Assembly: GCF_001540865.1 (NCBI RefSeq)
Contig: NC_033631.1
Span: 4,733,732 to 4,797,731 of the forward strand
Direction of reading: 5' to 3'
DNA length: 64,000 nt
From: Ananas comosus
Lineage: Eukaryota > Streptophyta > Magnoliopsida > Poales > Bromeliaceae
How positions within the stretch are numbered: the stretch's first letter is position 1; every line of letters begins with the position of its first letter. Both the position numbers and the translations under genes were made by a program. The notes below the pieces were generated by a model, which had not been told where the DNA came from, did not search any database, and worked only from the letters and a program-made list of their open reading frames with translations. Below are positions 32,124 through 44,833 of this stretch, piece after piece.

Positions 32124-34504
32124 TGTAACATATTGCATCCCCTTGAGTTGTGCCGAGCTTCCATCGAAACGAGCGGAGCGTGGTGTCGGACGAGTTGGAA
32201 TGGTCCACAATGGGTTCTAAGTGTTTTGGAGCCATTGTATAAGGTGTTTGGACCTAAGAGAGCAAAGGCTGGAATTTTGGCTAAGTACCGAAATTGGTGC
32301 TCTCGGGGTCCGGACCCTGTGCAGGTTCTGGACCCCGTAAGCGAAAATGGCCTAGTACGGGCAGCCATGAATTGGTGAAATTAGAGGGGGTTATGTGACA
32401 TTGTTGCATGATGGGTGTTTATGTGTATGAGGCTTAGTGTTTAGCCCTATTTACTCTCACACCAACCACCATTAGGGCTCCCTCTCTCTTTCTAAAAACC
32501 CTCTCCTCTCTCTTCCTCTCTCTCTAGAGCTTGGACAAAGGAGGGCCTTGAAGGAGTTTGGGTGGAGAAGAAGGCAAAGTTGAAGGTGGTGCTTGGTATT
32601 GTGCAAGTGTGCAAGGGAAAGCTTGAACCAAAGATGAGTTTCCATGGTTTTAAGCTAGGGTTTGTTGATTTTCCTTCTAGTATGAGTTCTAGGAGATGTA
32701 TTAGTGGATTTGCCTCATGTTTCTTCATTACTAGGGGTGTATTTAGAGAAGATGACATTGTTGAGGGGCTTATCTTAGGGTATGGTTCAAATGAGATTCA
32801 AATGAGGGATTGATCTCTTATTACCCTAATTGATAGGTTTTCTGACGCGTTGGTGAGCTCAGTTTGGCGATCTGACGAGCGTACGCGGAGATATTGGCAA
32901 AAAAGCCTATTTCGGCTTCGTTTCGTCGTAGCGAGCGGCGTAGGCTCCTAAAAATCGCAATAATTGAACCGTAGTACCTCGGCATTCCTACAAGGTGGGG
33001 GGTGCTATCCGGAATCTCTGAATTCCCTTCTATGTCTATGTTGCCTTTTTATTGAGCATATATGCAATATGTCGCAGATTCATAGCCGCATGATGGAGGG
33101 CGTAGGTCTTGACATGGTGGTTATATGTTTGACGATTACAATTGTATGTCTTCTAATGTAGATGAACATAGTAGATCATGATATAGAAACCAATATGAAG
33201 CACGTGTATATATGGAACTTGATACTTGTGGTGATGAAGCGAGATTATAGACTATGAATAATAGGTAAATAGAGGGTGACATTCGACGGATTAATGGACT
33301 GAGCATTGGCATCGAGATCTGTGATATGCTAGACAGGTAACCTTCTAGATCGGCATTATGGGCAAGTGAAGTGCCAAGTGTGAGATTGTTAAAACAAGGT
33401 AAAGAAACTTATTGTGGCCCAGTTGTGACACTCAGAGGCAACGTGTGGCGCTGGGTATTGCTTACTATTGTGGGGCATAAGACAGGTTGCCTATACGTGC
33501 CCTAAATCGGAATATGGAAGTTCTGATATCCACTTGAGTCTTGGCTTGAGGGAGGTAGGCTCCAGGCGCGCTTCGAGGCAAGTTAGCGCTCCAAATTGGG
33601 CGCACCACTCGGCGAAGGTAAAGTCGGAGTCGCAGAAAGACGGTCGCCTCGGGCCGTAGTAAAGTCAGCCGCGGCGCGCACCCCCGAATAGATAGGAGGA
33701 TTTTGGTTGTCGATTTTGATGGTTACACAAGTGTTAACCGGTATGGGAGTATTGGGTAAGAGCGAAGCGAGAAAAGAAAGCATAGCATGCATTTATCAAT
33801 ACATAGATATATCTATCTGTTGATCAAGATTTTTCTTGCAGGGCATAGTAATAGCAATATGTAGTGGGTGGATTGCTATTTCCTAATCCTCTCATATACT
33901 CTATCGCCCTGAATAGACCTAGTCGGGGAAAAATCAGCAGGGTCGGCTGCAAAGCCACTGGAAAACTTCTTTATAGTTCACACACACTACCTGCAGGATG
34001 CTAATGCGCGAGAGGCGAGGCAGGCAGGAGGATACCGGGCAAGGTTTAGCGCCGTAGCTAGCGGCCACGCAGAGTTATAGGTCATCCTTTGTTTATCGTT
34101 TCAACTTTTATTTTGTGTGAACAAGTGATGTAAAGCGAGAGATGTATAGGAATCGCATGTTTTTGGGTTGGATGACTATGTGATGTAAATGATGTATGAG
34201 AAAAGGACAAAGAATGAGTGTAATAGCTCTAGTTTACTTGTAATTTGGTGTTAAAATATAATCAAATATCATGTATGGGGTTGTATTGTAGTAGCTAGAG
34301 CTTTCACGACTTGTTGCTTGCTTGGCGCCTCGGAGCTAAGAGCAACCTTGTATAATGGAAATTTCTTTGTTATGATTTGCTGATTATCTAGCTTGGTTGT
34401 TGGAGTTTTTTTGGAGGACAGGGAGTACTGTCCGTGTCGATCATGCTGTATTGACGGTGCTCTGAATCGCGACCAAATAGGCGGAACGCTCTAGGGCGTG
34501 GACA
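32124..34504 (+). mobile_element. Solo LTR D (left palindrome arm)
   Basis: From TGTAACATATTGC to GGGCGTGGACA with target duplication AATAC at 32119-32123 and 34505-34509. Internally it has GGGTCCGGACCC at about 32308, a C/T-rich leader near 32460-32530 and pyrimidine-rich U5. Its mirror copy is LTR E. Confidence 0.85.
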
Positions 34505-34608
34505 AATACTCTACGATACATATTTAACGGCGGAGTGGATCCGTCGATTCGGAATGCTTCCATCATTGAAGACAACTTAATGAGTATGAAGGGCTCTATA
34601 CTGCAGTA

Positions 34609-35150
34609 CACTACCAACAAAAATAGTTATACGCGACACTTTTAAAATGTCGGTACAAGGTTCAAAAACGTGTGGCTGGCTAAATTACCGATCACTTTTA
34701 CAAGGTATTGCCTATAATGTGCGGGTCGCAGGTTATATAGTGACAGTTAAGAGAGTATCGCATAACCTAAAAAGAGTTGCTGGGATAGATTTACACAATC
34801 ACTTATTAAGCATTTTTGCAATACGGCTCGGAGACTCTAACTCGCTTAGCTGGCGGTGGCAGGAGGAGGAAAGGGAATACTCTTCGTGCTAGGATATTCA
34901 GTGGATTGAGTGAGGAGGAAAGAGGACGAATGGTCAATCGATTTTTTTTTTTTTCGCTTATTCTGGTTTCTATTTGTTATACGGGACCAATGGGACTGAT
35001 GGCGCTGGGTTAAGTGAGGTAACACTTTTAATTTGGTTGGATTGACGGCTTTATAGTTTTAGCATTAGTGAGATTTTTTTAAAGTTTTGGTATATTTTAT
35101 GGGACACCATTACACAAAATGCTCCTATAACGCTAATTCTGTGTACGGTG
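34609..35150 (+). mobile_element. CACTA-type miniature element (left arm)
   Basis: Begins CACTACCAACAAAAA, contains subterminal CGACACTTTTAAAATGTCGG-like repeats and ends near GCTAATTCTGTGTAC. It aligns along its length with the clean copy at 53890-54405. No transposase is present. Confidence 0.75.
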
Positions 35151-35179
35151 ACAAGAGTATAAAGTAGCCATACCTCAAT

Positions 35180-35290
35180 ATATAATATATATAATATATA
35201 TTATACTATAATATATATATATAAGAGAGAAGAGAGAGCAGAGAGAGAGAGAGAGAACGAGAGAGAGAGAGAGAGTTTCGGATCTACTAT
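35180..35290. repeat. AT then GA microsatellite (left arm)
   Basis: An AT tract is followed by about 50 bases of GA repeats. The mirror copy is at about 36140-36240 (CT then AT). Confidence 0.8.
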
Positions 35291-35660
35291 GCTATTAATA
35301 AGGCACCAAGCAGCGTTGGGTACTACCAAGTTTTGCCTGCTGTTAGAATCTACGCTTGTGATCATTTTCAACATACCGTTAGACTCATTACTATTCACCA
35401 ACCGACACCCACCTCAACCCCTAGGGGGTCTAGTAATGCCATCCTTAACCGCGCAGTCTCATTAATCTAATGGCGAAGAAACTTGATAGCACCAATGACT
35501 TGGTGGGGGCTATTAATAGTATTTAGCCCTCAGTTCTACTCGTACACTCTCTCGTCTCTCTCTCCTCTCTTTCTCTCTTCTCTTCTGCTCATCAGGCTCT
35601 CTCTCTCTCTCTCTATATATAATAATATACTATATATACTAATATATATATAAGTATAAG

Positions 35661-35863
35661 GAGTTGAGCTAGATATACTATCGGTTAGTAACACGGACTC
35701 TCCGTTGCACCCCCCTGTTTGTTTCGATTATGGACGCTTGCCAATCGACGATCGCTACCGTTAAATGTATACTTAAGTGCCGATCGTCAGATTTGGAAGC
35801 TCCATAATCGAAAACAAAAAGGTGCAACGGAGTCCTTTACTACCGATAGATTCCTAGCTCACA
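35661..35863. repeat. Palindrome axis: inverted ends of a miniature element
   Basis: GAGTTGAGCTAGATATACTATCGG at the left mirrors ACTACCGATAGATTCCTAGCTC at the right (both shortened here in meaning; ends 35661 and 35863). The same end sequence terminates the elements at 43288 and 44762, where the full unit is about 470 bp; here only about 100 bp of each side is present. Confidence 0.6.
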
Positions 35864-36277
35864 TCTATTTATCTATAATATAATATAATATAAAATAGAG
35901 GAGAGAGAAGGAGAGAGAGATGAGAGAGAGAGAGAGAGAATACTAAGCTAATATACTATAATACACTCAAGTCATTGGACCTGAGTTTGGCCATTAGATT
36001 AAAAATGTGCTACGGTATATATAACCGCCCCTAGGGTGAGTGGTGTGTTGAAATAGTTGCATCAACGGGTGAAAATTGATCAAAAGGTAATCAACAAGTG
36101 ACAACTTGTAAACCAAGTGCTTCGTGCTATTAATAGCATGTAAGATCGGACTCTCATCTCTCTTCCTCTCTTCTCTTCCTCTCTCTCTACCTCTCCTCTC
36201 TCTACTTACTATAATATATATATGATTATATAAATATAATATATAAATAAATATAGGCTTGAGCTACTATACTCTAT

Positions 36278-36800
36278 CACTACAACAAGAATATGGTGAT
36301 TATATCGGACAACTCTTTGTTAAGTGTCCCATTTACACCCAAAACCTTAAAAAAAAAATCCTACTAATGCTCCTAGATACTAAAAGCCCAATCCAAACCA
36401 AAATAAAGCAGTTACCTCTACTCTAAACACACCCCATCCTGCAGTCCATTGTGTCCCAAATTACAAAGAAAGAAAAAAAAAATCGAATTACCATCTCCTC
36501 TTTCCCGCTCACTCCCAAAATCCACTGAATTCCTAGACAAGATTCATTCCTTTCCGTCCTTCTGCCATCCGCAGCTAACGAGTTCAGAGTTCCGTGCGAT
36601 TGCTAAAGCTTAAATAATATTGGTAAATTATGCTACCACTCGTTTTAGGTTATAGCGATACTCTTTAACTGTCACTATATTACCTACGCAACCCCACATA
36701 TTAGCAATACCTTTTAAAGTGTCGGTAATTTAGCCAGCACACTTTTTTGACCTGAGTTCCTACATTTAAAAAGTCGCTATAAACGTATTTTGTGTAGGTA
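36278..36800 (-). mobile_element. CACTA-type miniature element (right arm)
   Basis: Begins CACTACAACAAGAATATGG and is the reverse complement of 34609-35150, with the same subterminal repeats and an internal A/T-rich stretch. Confidence 0.78.
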
Positions 36801-36885
36801 GATATAAGCCTTCATACTCATAATTGTTTTGCAATGTGCGATGCTTCCGAATCACATCCACTCCGATTAATATGATCTAGGTATT

Positions 36886-39067
36886 TGTCACGCCCTGAGT
36901 CTCCGCTATTTGTCAGATTCGAAGCACTCAAAAGATTCAACGACAGTACCTCCGCCTCTCCTCAAGGCTCCAACAAGCAGTAATATCAAAGCAATCTAAA
37001 CAAAATTCCCATTGATACAAAGCGCTGCTCTGAAGGCAAGCACAACAAGATAGTATAACTCTAAGCTACTACATACAACCCTACATACAATATTAGATTA
37101 TATTTAACACAAATAACAATAAATCTAGAAGCTATTACTCATTCTTTACTTTTCTCAGTACATTATTTAACTCAATATCATAATCCAACCCAAAATATCA
37201 TGATCGTATAGATCTCTACATCACTTGTTCACAAAATAAAGTTGAAACATAAAGCAAAAGAAGACTATAACTGCTGGTGTCCCTACTACTGGCGCTAACC
37301 ACACTTGCCCGGTATCCTGCCTCGCCTCACTCGCGCATGATTCTGCAGGATTAGTGGTGTGAGAAACTAAAAAATTTTCAGTGGGTTGCAGCGACCCTCT
37401 GTGATTTCCACGTAGATCTATTAGGCATAAGTACATGAGAGCGAAGCAAATATACAAACCACACTATATTGGCTATATACTATGCCCTGCAAGAAAAACG
37501 AACGTCGCAACTTAAGAAGATAATCATAATGTATTGAAAAGCATGCATTGCTTTCTTCTCCTTGGCTTTTACCCAATCATACCGGTTAACACTTGTATAA
37601 CCCCAACTCACAAAAAAATCCCTATCATTCGGAGATCTTTTACCACGCCCGAGTGACGCTGTCTCTGCGGACTTTACTGCCAGTGGATGACAACTTTGGA
37701 GCACATGCATCGAGGGGGACTACTCCCTCAATGCCAAGACATCAAGATGAGTATCGATTCAATTCCCGATTTAGGGACTATAGCAAGCCTGTTCTTATCA
37801 CAAATAGTACCAATACAAGGCACACACTTGCCTCGATGCACCAATGCCACAATAATTTCCTTTACTTGTTTACAATCTCACACTGACCTCATTGGACCTA
37901 ATGCACAAAAGGTACTTGTCTAACATATCACAATCTCGGAGCCAATCTCTGCAATTAATGTCAATGTCACCCTATTTACTATTTCATAGTCTAATATCTC
38001 TGCATTCACACAAGTATAAGGTTCCCAATATTACACAGTCTCATTATGGTTCAGTATCAATTATCTATGTGCTCTACATTAGTAAGCAACAATTGAATCT
38101 CAACTAATAACCACATGTCAACACCCTATCATCATGAATGCACTATCAATTTCAATAAAAAGCAAGCATTACATAGAAAGGAATTCAGAGATTCCGGATA
38201 GTCACCCACCACTTAGGAATGCCGAGGCTCTAGGTTCAATAGCCGATTTTTAGGAGCCTACGCCGCCGCTACGACGAAACGAAGCCGAAATAGCTTTGTT
38301 TGCAAATACTCCCGATACGCTCGTCAGATTCGCCAAACTCAGATCACCAACGGTCAGAAAACCTATCAATTAGAGTAATAACAGATCAATCCCTCATTGA
38401 CAATCCATTTGAACCATACCTAAGATAAGCCCCAACAATGTCATTCTTCATCTAAATACCCCTATAATGAAGAAACATGACGGCAAAATCCACTAATAAT
38501 CTCCTAGAAACTCCATACTAGAAGGAATCAAACAAACACTAGCTTAAACCATGGAAACTCTCTTTGTTCAAGTTTCCTTTGCACACTTGCACAATACAAG
38601 CACACCTTTCAACTTAGCGCTTCTCTCCACCAAACTCCTCAAGGCCCTCCTTTGTCACAGTAGCTCATAGAGAGAGAGGAAAGAGAGAGGAAGGTTTTTA
38701 GAAGAGAGAGGGAGCCCTAATGTGGGTTTGTGTGAAGTAAATAGGGCTAAACAAACTAAGCTCATACACAATTTCAAACACCCATCATGCAACAATGTCA
38801 CCATAACCCCCTCTAATTCACCAAACTCAATCCGCTGCCCGACAGCCAAATTTTCGCTAACGGGCGTCAGAACCTGCACAGCGTCCGGACCCCAGAGCAC
38901 CAATTCAGGTATACTTAGCCCAAATCCAGCCTTTGCTCTCTTAGGTCAACAACCTTATACATGCTTCCAAACACTTAGAACCATTGTAGGAACCATTCCA
39001 TACCGTCCGAGCAGCCACCTCGCCGTATTCGATGAAGCTCGGCCAAACCAGGAGATCGATATGGTAC
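36886..39067 (-). mobile_element. Solo LTR E (right palindrome arm)
   Basis: From TGTCACGCCCTGAG on the plus strand, preceded by GTATT (complement of AATAC), to about 39067 where the far end is blurred by indels. It is the mirror of LTR D, including the CCGGACCCC word near 38887 and the C/T-rich leader complement near 38660-38720. Confidence 0.8.
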
Positions 39068-40095
39068 GATTTTGATAACTTCAGAAATAAATTAGCGTAA
39101 TTTTTCGAAATCATAATAAAGTTCATCAGTCCGATAAAATCAACGAGTCAAAATCGAAAGACTCTTACAAATGATCGACTCGATCCTTCAATTTAAGATC
39201 GAGATTATGATCTCTATCTACGTAGTGAATAAATTTTGCTATCAAAAATATCAAACCGAATTTCGATTTCTTTGCACCGTTTACACTATCAAATATCTAC
39301 TCCGACCTTAAATAATTGTCAATTTTGATGAGGTTTTGATCGTAAGGTAAATAGAGTTCAAACAATTATAAAAATTGTATTTCTAGACTTTTTAAATCTC
39401 TATATAATGTTAACAGTGTGATCGTTCGATTCGCGAGCTCTATTATTTGAAATAACTTATGAGTACGAGGTAATCAAGCTCATAAAGTATATAGCCGCTC
39501 TCTTCCTCTCGTCGTTCTCCTTCTCTGCCATCTCTCATATATATATATATATATATATTATATAATATAATATATATAATATATCAATAATACTCTATGC
39601 TTTTAAAAGTACAAGGTTATATCGCGCTGTAGATTTTAGCGCATTGGATTAAGAGATTCGGTAAAGATGATGTGGCCCCCTAGTGTGAATGTATACATCT
39701 AATGGGAAAATAATCGAGTAGTAATTAATAACGGTAAAAAACTTACAGCCCAAGTGTTGCTTTTACAACACCATAAGCTGGACCTCTCCTCTCTCTCTCT
39801 CTCTCATCTAAATATATTTATATATATACTTTTTAGAGATATTATCCCCTGGTGCCTCATATGTATTCTACCATTGCGAATTTACTCTTTGATACAATAC
39901 CCTTGGATCAAACACTATTAACCCCTTACCAACTACCTACCACATCATCCCAACCTTACATTCTCCACCATAAGATTAATAACTCAAAGCCATCCATTCT
40001 CTGGTGCTTTTGAAGTTATTTAGCTCAACTTATATAATATAATAATATTAATATATATATAATATATATATAGATATTAACTATATATATATAAT
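39068..40095. repeat. Miniature-element sequence and AT microsatellite
   Basis: 39068-39480 matches the repeat at 41000-41510 (TAATTTTTCGAAATCATAAT, then GATCGA-rich and CTATCTACGTAGTGAATA blocks). 39535-39590 and 40030-40095 are AT microsatellite. 39600-39790 resembles 47370-47540 (CTTTTAAAAGTAC start). No coding signal. Most of this stretch is missing in the left arm. Confidence 0.6.
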
Positions 40096-40810
40096 GTTCA
40101 ACTACGATTCTCTTATGAGGATAGTAGTGTTTTAGCTCATACTTTTTAACCATCGAATCTTGATTCGTGCAGTCTGGATGACTACATTCATTAACGTAAT
40201 TTCTCTGTCAAAATCCCAAATTAATATGTAGACAGCACCCTCCTCGTCTCTCCTTCCTCTTCCGTCGCCACCACTATCCTCACCATCCCTCTCTACCCTC
40301 CCAACTACCCTGCCTCGCAGGGCGAGGTGCTTCAACTCCACATCCTCATCTCACATTCGACATCGCTGTGGTCGCAGGTCGACATCTCTCCTCACGGCCA
40401 AAAAAAAGTACATCACGGTGCCTTTCCAACTCGACATCCCATCGTCTGGATGACTTCTCGTTGCTGAGAAAACCGTTCTTCTCGTCTACCTTATTCGAAC
40501 AGCCGCCCCGATCACCAAGTTCCTCATGCAGAGGTCGCCACCTCGCGGTTTGGAGTGCGACAGTGTCGAGTGGGTGCTGCCAGTCACAGGAAGGCAAAAT
40601 GAATGAAGCGGGTGCTGTACGAGGATTAATTGACAATTAACAAGAATCATGGGAAGTAATGGAGAGTTACATTAGAGTGGAAAGTTAATTATCTGAGATT
40701 AATTGAAAATAGTTTACATCAATCTGCCACAGATACTAATAGTAAATCTGATTACTAGTAAAATTATGAAGTTACAAAAGCTACTAAATCCGATAAGAGA
40801 TATAGTAGCT

Positions 40811-40813
<3 letters not shown>
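40096..40813 (+). mobile_element. TIR transposon carrying a host-gene fragment (right-arm copy)
   Basis: Reverse-complement copy of 31302-32025 with the same inverted ends and GC-rich core. Confidence 0.72.
40230..40610 (+). pseudogene. Captured subtilase fragment (right-arm copy)
   Basis: The plus strand carries the same protease pieces as the left-arm fragment, with more indels: an ATTCGACATCGCTGTGG stretch, a CTTTCCAACTCGACATC stretch (the LDTI region) and CGCCCCGATCACCAAG. It cannot encode a protease. Confidence 0.6.
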
Positions 40814-40852
<39 letters not shown>

Positions 40853-40999
40853 TATAGACGGCAGCTGGAATCAAAAGGTTAAATCTCAACCATTGGACTA
40901 AACTCGATAGCACAAATTCTTTGGGCTATCCGATGTATCACAGGCAGACTAATATATATATATTATATATATATATCTATGGCCATTGGCTAACTATAA

Positions 41000-41510
41000 C
41001 TATTATGAGTGAGAGCCCTCGACTCAAAAGTTTGTTTTTAAATGATGAGCTTACGAATCAAGATCCACTCCGTTAAATATGATCTAGAGTATGTTGAACT
41101 GTCTTAGAAAATAATTTCGGTAATTTTTGAATCATAATAAAGTCCATTAAGTGGAATAAATCATGACGTCAAAATCGAACGAACGTCCCTAAAAAGGGAT
41201 GATCGATCCTTCAATGCAGATCGGAGTTATGATGCTTTATCTATGTAGTGAATAGAATTTTCTATTCAAAATTCAACAAATTTCGATTTTTACACCGTTA
41301 AACTAGCAATATCCCATTACCGGCCCTAAAAATGTCAAATTTGTGGACTCGCTCTTGATCGTAAGCTCAAATGAGTCAAAATTATAAAATTTGAATTTCT
41401 AGAAGTTTAAATCCTGGAATAACTTAAGCTGTGTAGATCTGTCCGATTCAGCCATCTATCATGAAAAACAACTTAATGAGTACAAGGACGATCTACTAAT
41501 AATAGATAGT
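41000..41510. mobile_element. Miniature element, family as at 39068-39480
   Basis: About 500 bp with ends near GAGCCCTCGACTCAAAAGTT and AACTTAATGAGTACAAGGAC. Within it are TAATTTTTGAATCATAAT and CTATGTAGTGAATAGAATTT, seen again at 39068-39480. Non-coding. Confidence 0.6.
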
Positions 41511-42879
41511 GAGCTGACCATATTAATATATTATATAGAACGAAGAAGATGAGAGTTCGACTACTATACTCTTATACTATAACCCTTTTATAAATCACGA
41601 GTTAATTTATCCTATGACTATTTCACACGTTAGTCAAACTATTCAACAATCCTACCTCAACTCATAGTGGACCATTATCATCCTAACCGGAACACTATAC
41701 ATCCTTAACACACATTCTTCATGCCACAACGCGAAAAACTTAGAATACAAAGTGGATCTTATGCTCATAAAATATAGTCATACCTAGCATATATAATATA
41801 TAATAATATTATATTATATATATTATTAATATATATATATACTATTATAATAATATATCGAGAGAGATATATCGCGAGAGAGAGAAGAGAGAGAGAGAGC
41901 TCAAGTGAGCTGGTATGTTGTTTGAAGCACGGAAACCACTCCGTTCTTCCAAGACGTTTCGATATTGAGGACTTTCGAATCGACGATAGCTGCCATTAAG
42001 TCTTGATCTAGAGTATTAAAATCCAAAATAATTTTGTGATTTTCATATCATTTGCTAATGACGAAGGCTCAAAATCAATAATTTAATGTCGTGATAAGCC
42101 TGTTTTGCAAGATAAACGGTATAAATATTCAATCACGTAAATTTATATATATCAGGCTAGGCTACTATACCTTATGATATACATCCCTCTTGTACTTATA
42201 ATTTCGACCATTTGATGAAAAATGCGGTTAGGATAATAGTAGTCCGCATAGGGTGAGTGGTATTGGTTGATAGTATGACTCAACGGATAAAATGATCAAA
42301 GAAGTAGATCTAATGCCAAAAAGTTATGATACAAAAGCGCTATACTCATAAGAGTATAGTAGCCGAACTCTCTCTATTCTATAACTATATAATAGATAAG
42401 ACCGGAATACTATACAGTTATGAGTATGATCGCTTGTACTCGGTAAGTTGTTCGGATAATCAAGTTTCCAAATCATTAATCCAATTGCCGCAAATATATT
42501 TAAAATATTTTTACGCCGTATAATAACTGTCGAGTTTAACCGCATAAAAAGATCAAAATCGGTTGAATTTTAATAAAAAAAATTTATCACTATTCTAGAT
42601 AAAGACAATAACTCCAATATATATATTAAAGTATCCGACATCTATTTTGAGACATGTTCGATTTACCGTTCATTTAATGCCCATTGATGACTATATTTTA
42701 TATTATAAAAATTACTAAATTTATTTTCTAAAATTTTTAAATACTATAGATCATATTTGATCAGTGTGGATCATCGAATAGAAGCTTCGATAATAAAAAT
42801 ACTATGATTAAAAGGCCTTTATACTATAAAAGTATATAGCCCTACTAATATGCGTGTAGTGTATGGCAAATTACCATAA
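41511..42879. repeat. Mixed miniature-element ends and microsatellite
   Basis: Repeated short ends such as CTACTATACTCTTAT, ACTCATAAGAGTATAGTAG (near 42340) and TATAAAAGTATATAG mark several degraded miniature elements. AT and GA microsatellite lies at 41770-41910. No gene is visible. Confidence 0.55.
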
Positions 42880-43200
42880 AACTCCCTGATCAAATCCATT
42901 TTTCACATTTTTTTCCTGTCATTTAAAAACATACACTTTGCCCTCCCTTATAAGACATAAAAAATGGTCAAGGTGTACGTGTAACTTGATGACAAATGAC
43001 CATTTTGCCCCTCACGCATTTTTGGCAACAGAAGAAACTGAGGCATTTTTTGGCAAAAAATATATAAAATAGTTATAATATGGAAACCCTAACGATTACT
43101 AACGCAAGGGTGAATGAATATATTTTATTTAAAGGGGCAAAGTCTAGTTTATTAATGAAAAGAAGAAAAGTGAAAATCGTTTTGACTGTGAGTTTGTAAT
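42880..43200. other. Unassigned AT-rich segment
   Basis: Contains ATGACCATTTTGCCCCTCACG and AAAGGGGCAAAGTCTAG, phrases common in plant non-autonomous DNA elements, but I could not define ends or a target duplication. No coding frame. Confidence 0.35.
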
Positions 43201-43287
43201 ATTATCCTATATATATATATAATATATTATAAAAAGAGATAGAGAGAGAAGACAGAGAGAAGAGCAGAAGAGTAGATAAAGAAAAGA

Positions 43288-43760
43288 GAGTTGAGCTAGA
43301 ATACTATCGATATGCAACGGCTTCGTTGCAATCCCATTTTTGTTTTCGATGAGGATCTCCAAACAGCAAATGGCATCATTGAACTGATCTAATATCACTT
43401 GAATATTAGAAATCAATTTTCATAGCATTTCCGATATTCGTTCTCTATCACATCGAGTGGAACAAAAATCATATTTTAAAAAAAAAAAATGATAGACTCA
43501 ATATGTAATCAAGATCAAGAGTATAACTTTTAACTAGTTTAAAGAATTTTCTAATAAAACAATTGAATTTGAGATACTCATTATGCCGTTAAACGAAAAA
43601 CGCCTCCATATCACTATTAAAATTACAAAATGAAACCCTTGATCATTAGCAACCTGAGCACCGAAAAGATTTAAAATTTGATTTCTAAAACACTGTCACT
43701 GATATAGATCATATTCCAAACCGGTCCGATCTCGATTGGAGGCTCTATCATCGAAAACAT
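43288..43760. mobile_element. Miniature element M1, copy 1
   Basis: Starts GAGTTGAGCTAGAATACTAT and includes AAGATTTAAAATTTG and a TATCATCGAAAAC end. It aligns directly with 44320-44762 in the same orientation. Non-coding. Confidence 0.6.
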
Positions 43761-44294
43761 ATATATACATATATATAATATTATATATATAACATATATA
43801 CATATTTAACATATAACATCATATACAATATGTTATATACATATATCCATATATACATATACATAATACATATATATAATATATTAAGTACATTATACAC
43901 AATTCATATATACATAATACACATATATTATACGATATATATATATTGTTATATATAATATATAATGTTTATAATTATATATATTATATATATAATTCTG
44001 TGTATATATATATATAGTATCATATAATATATATTATATATATATAATGTATAGTATAATATATATACTCTATATATATTAATATGTATATATAATATAT
44101 TATATATATACATATATATACATATATACATATATATATATAATTTGTATAATTATATTGTATACTACATATATACATATACAATATAATATATTATACA
44201 TATATACATATATATTACATATATACATATATATTTACATATAATAGACTTAATGTATATGATATACACATATCTATATATATATAGTATAAAT
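43761..44294. repeat. AT microsatellite about 530 bp long
   Basis: Almost pure A and T with ATAC interruptions. Open frames across it are spurious. Confidence 0.9.
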
Positions 44295-44319
44295 NNNNNN
44301 NNNNNNNNNNNNNNNNNNN
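44295..44319. other. Assembly gap of 25 N
   Basis: Gap inside the AT tract, between two same-orientation copies of M1. Confidence 0.98.
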
Positions 44320-44762
44320 ATCTATACCACTTGAAGTATCTAGAACTCAAATTTCATACTTTTTCGATATTGTTCTCTTATCCATCAAGTGGGCGTAAAA
44401 ATGAACGGTTGAAAATGAATATCCTCTCAAAAGTGATGATAGAAATTTTACAATCATGATCGAGAGTATAGATCTTGTTCTAAATAATTTAAAGAATTTT
44501 TTAACCAAAATTCAATTAATTTGAATAGCTTTACACCGTTAAACGTGAAAACACCTCATATCTACCACTAAAATTACAAAATTTGAAATCTTTTGATCAT
44601 TAGGTCAATGATATCGAAAAGATTTAAAATTTAGTTTCTAGATACTTCAAGTGGTAAAGATCATGTTCAACGGTGCCGATTGTCGATTTGGAAGCTCCAT
44701 CATCGAAAACAAATGGGTGGCAACGGAGCCCGTTTGCTACCGATAGTATTCTAGCTCAACTC
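44320..44762. mobile_element. Miniature element M1, copy 2 (left end in gap)
   Basis: Ends GATAGTATTCTAGCTCAACTC, the complement of the family start. It is cleaner than copy 1. The left end is lost in the gap. Confidence 0.6.
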
Positions 44763-44833
44763 TATATATATATATATATACACATACATACATACATACA
44801 TACATATATACATACATACATACATACATATTA
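44763..44833. repeat. AT then CATA microsatellite
   Basis: (AT)n is followed by about 14 CATA-type repeats. Confidence 0.9.

Larger units (their letters stand above)
31205..40950. repeat. Giant imperfect palindrome, axis near 35,762
   Basis: Reading inward from both ends gives the same series on opposite strands: a GATAGCACAAATTCTTTGG-type flank, a TIR element with a subtilase piece, an LTR with target duplication AATAC/GTATT, an end of a miniature element, a CACTA element, GA/AT microsatellite, an AATGACTTG block, and at the axis two inverted ends of one miniature element. The arms differ mainly by small indels. The left arm lacks about 900 bp at the N at 32026. Sharing the same insertion and target duplication means the arms are copies of one locus, not independent insertions. 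Confidence 0.85.

Noticed and set aside
43949..44131. Open frames in the AT microsatellite
   Set aside because: Simple ATAT repeats read as Tyr/Ile; no coding meaning.
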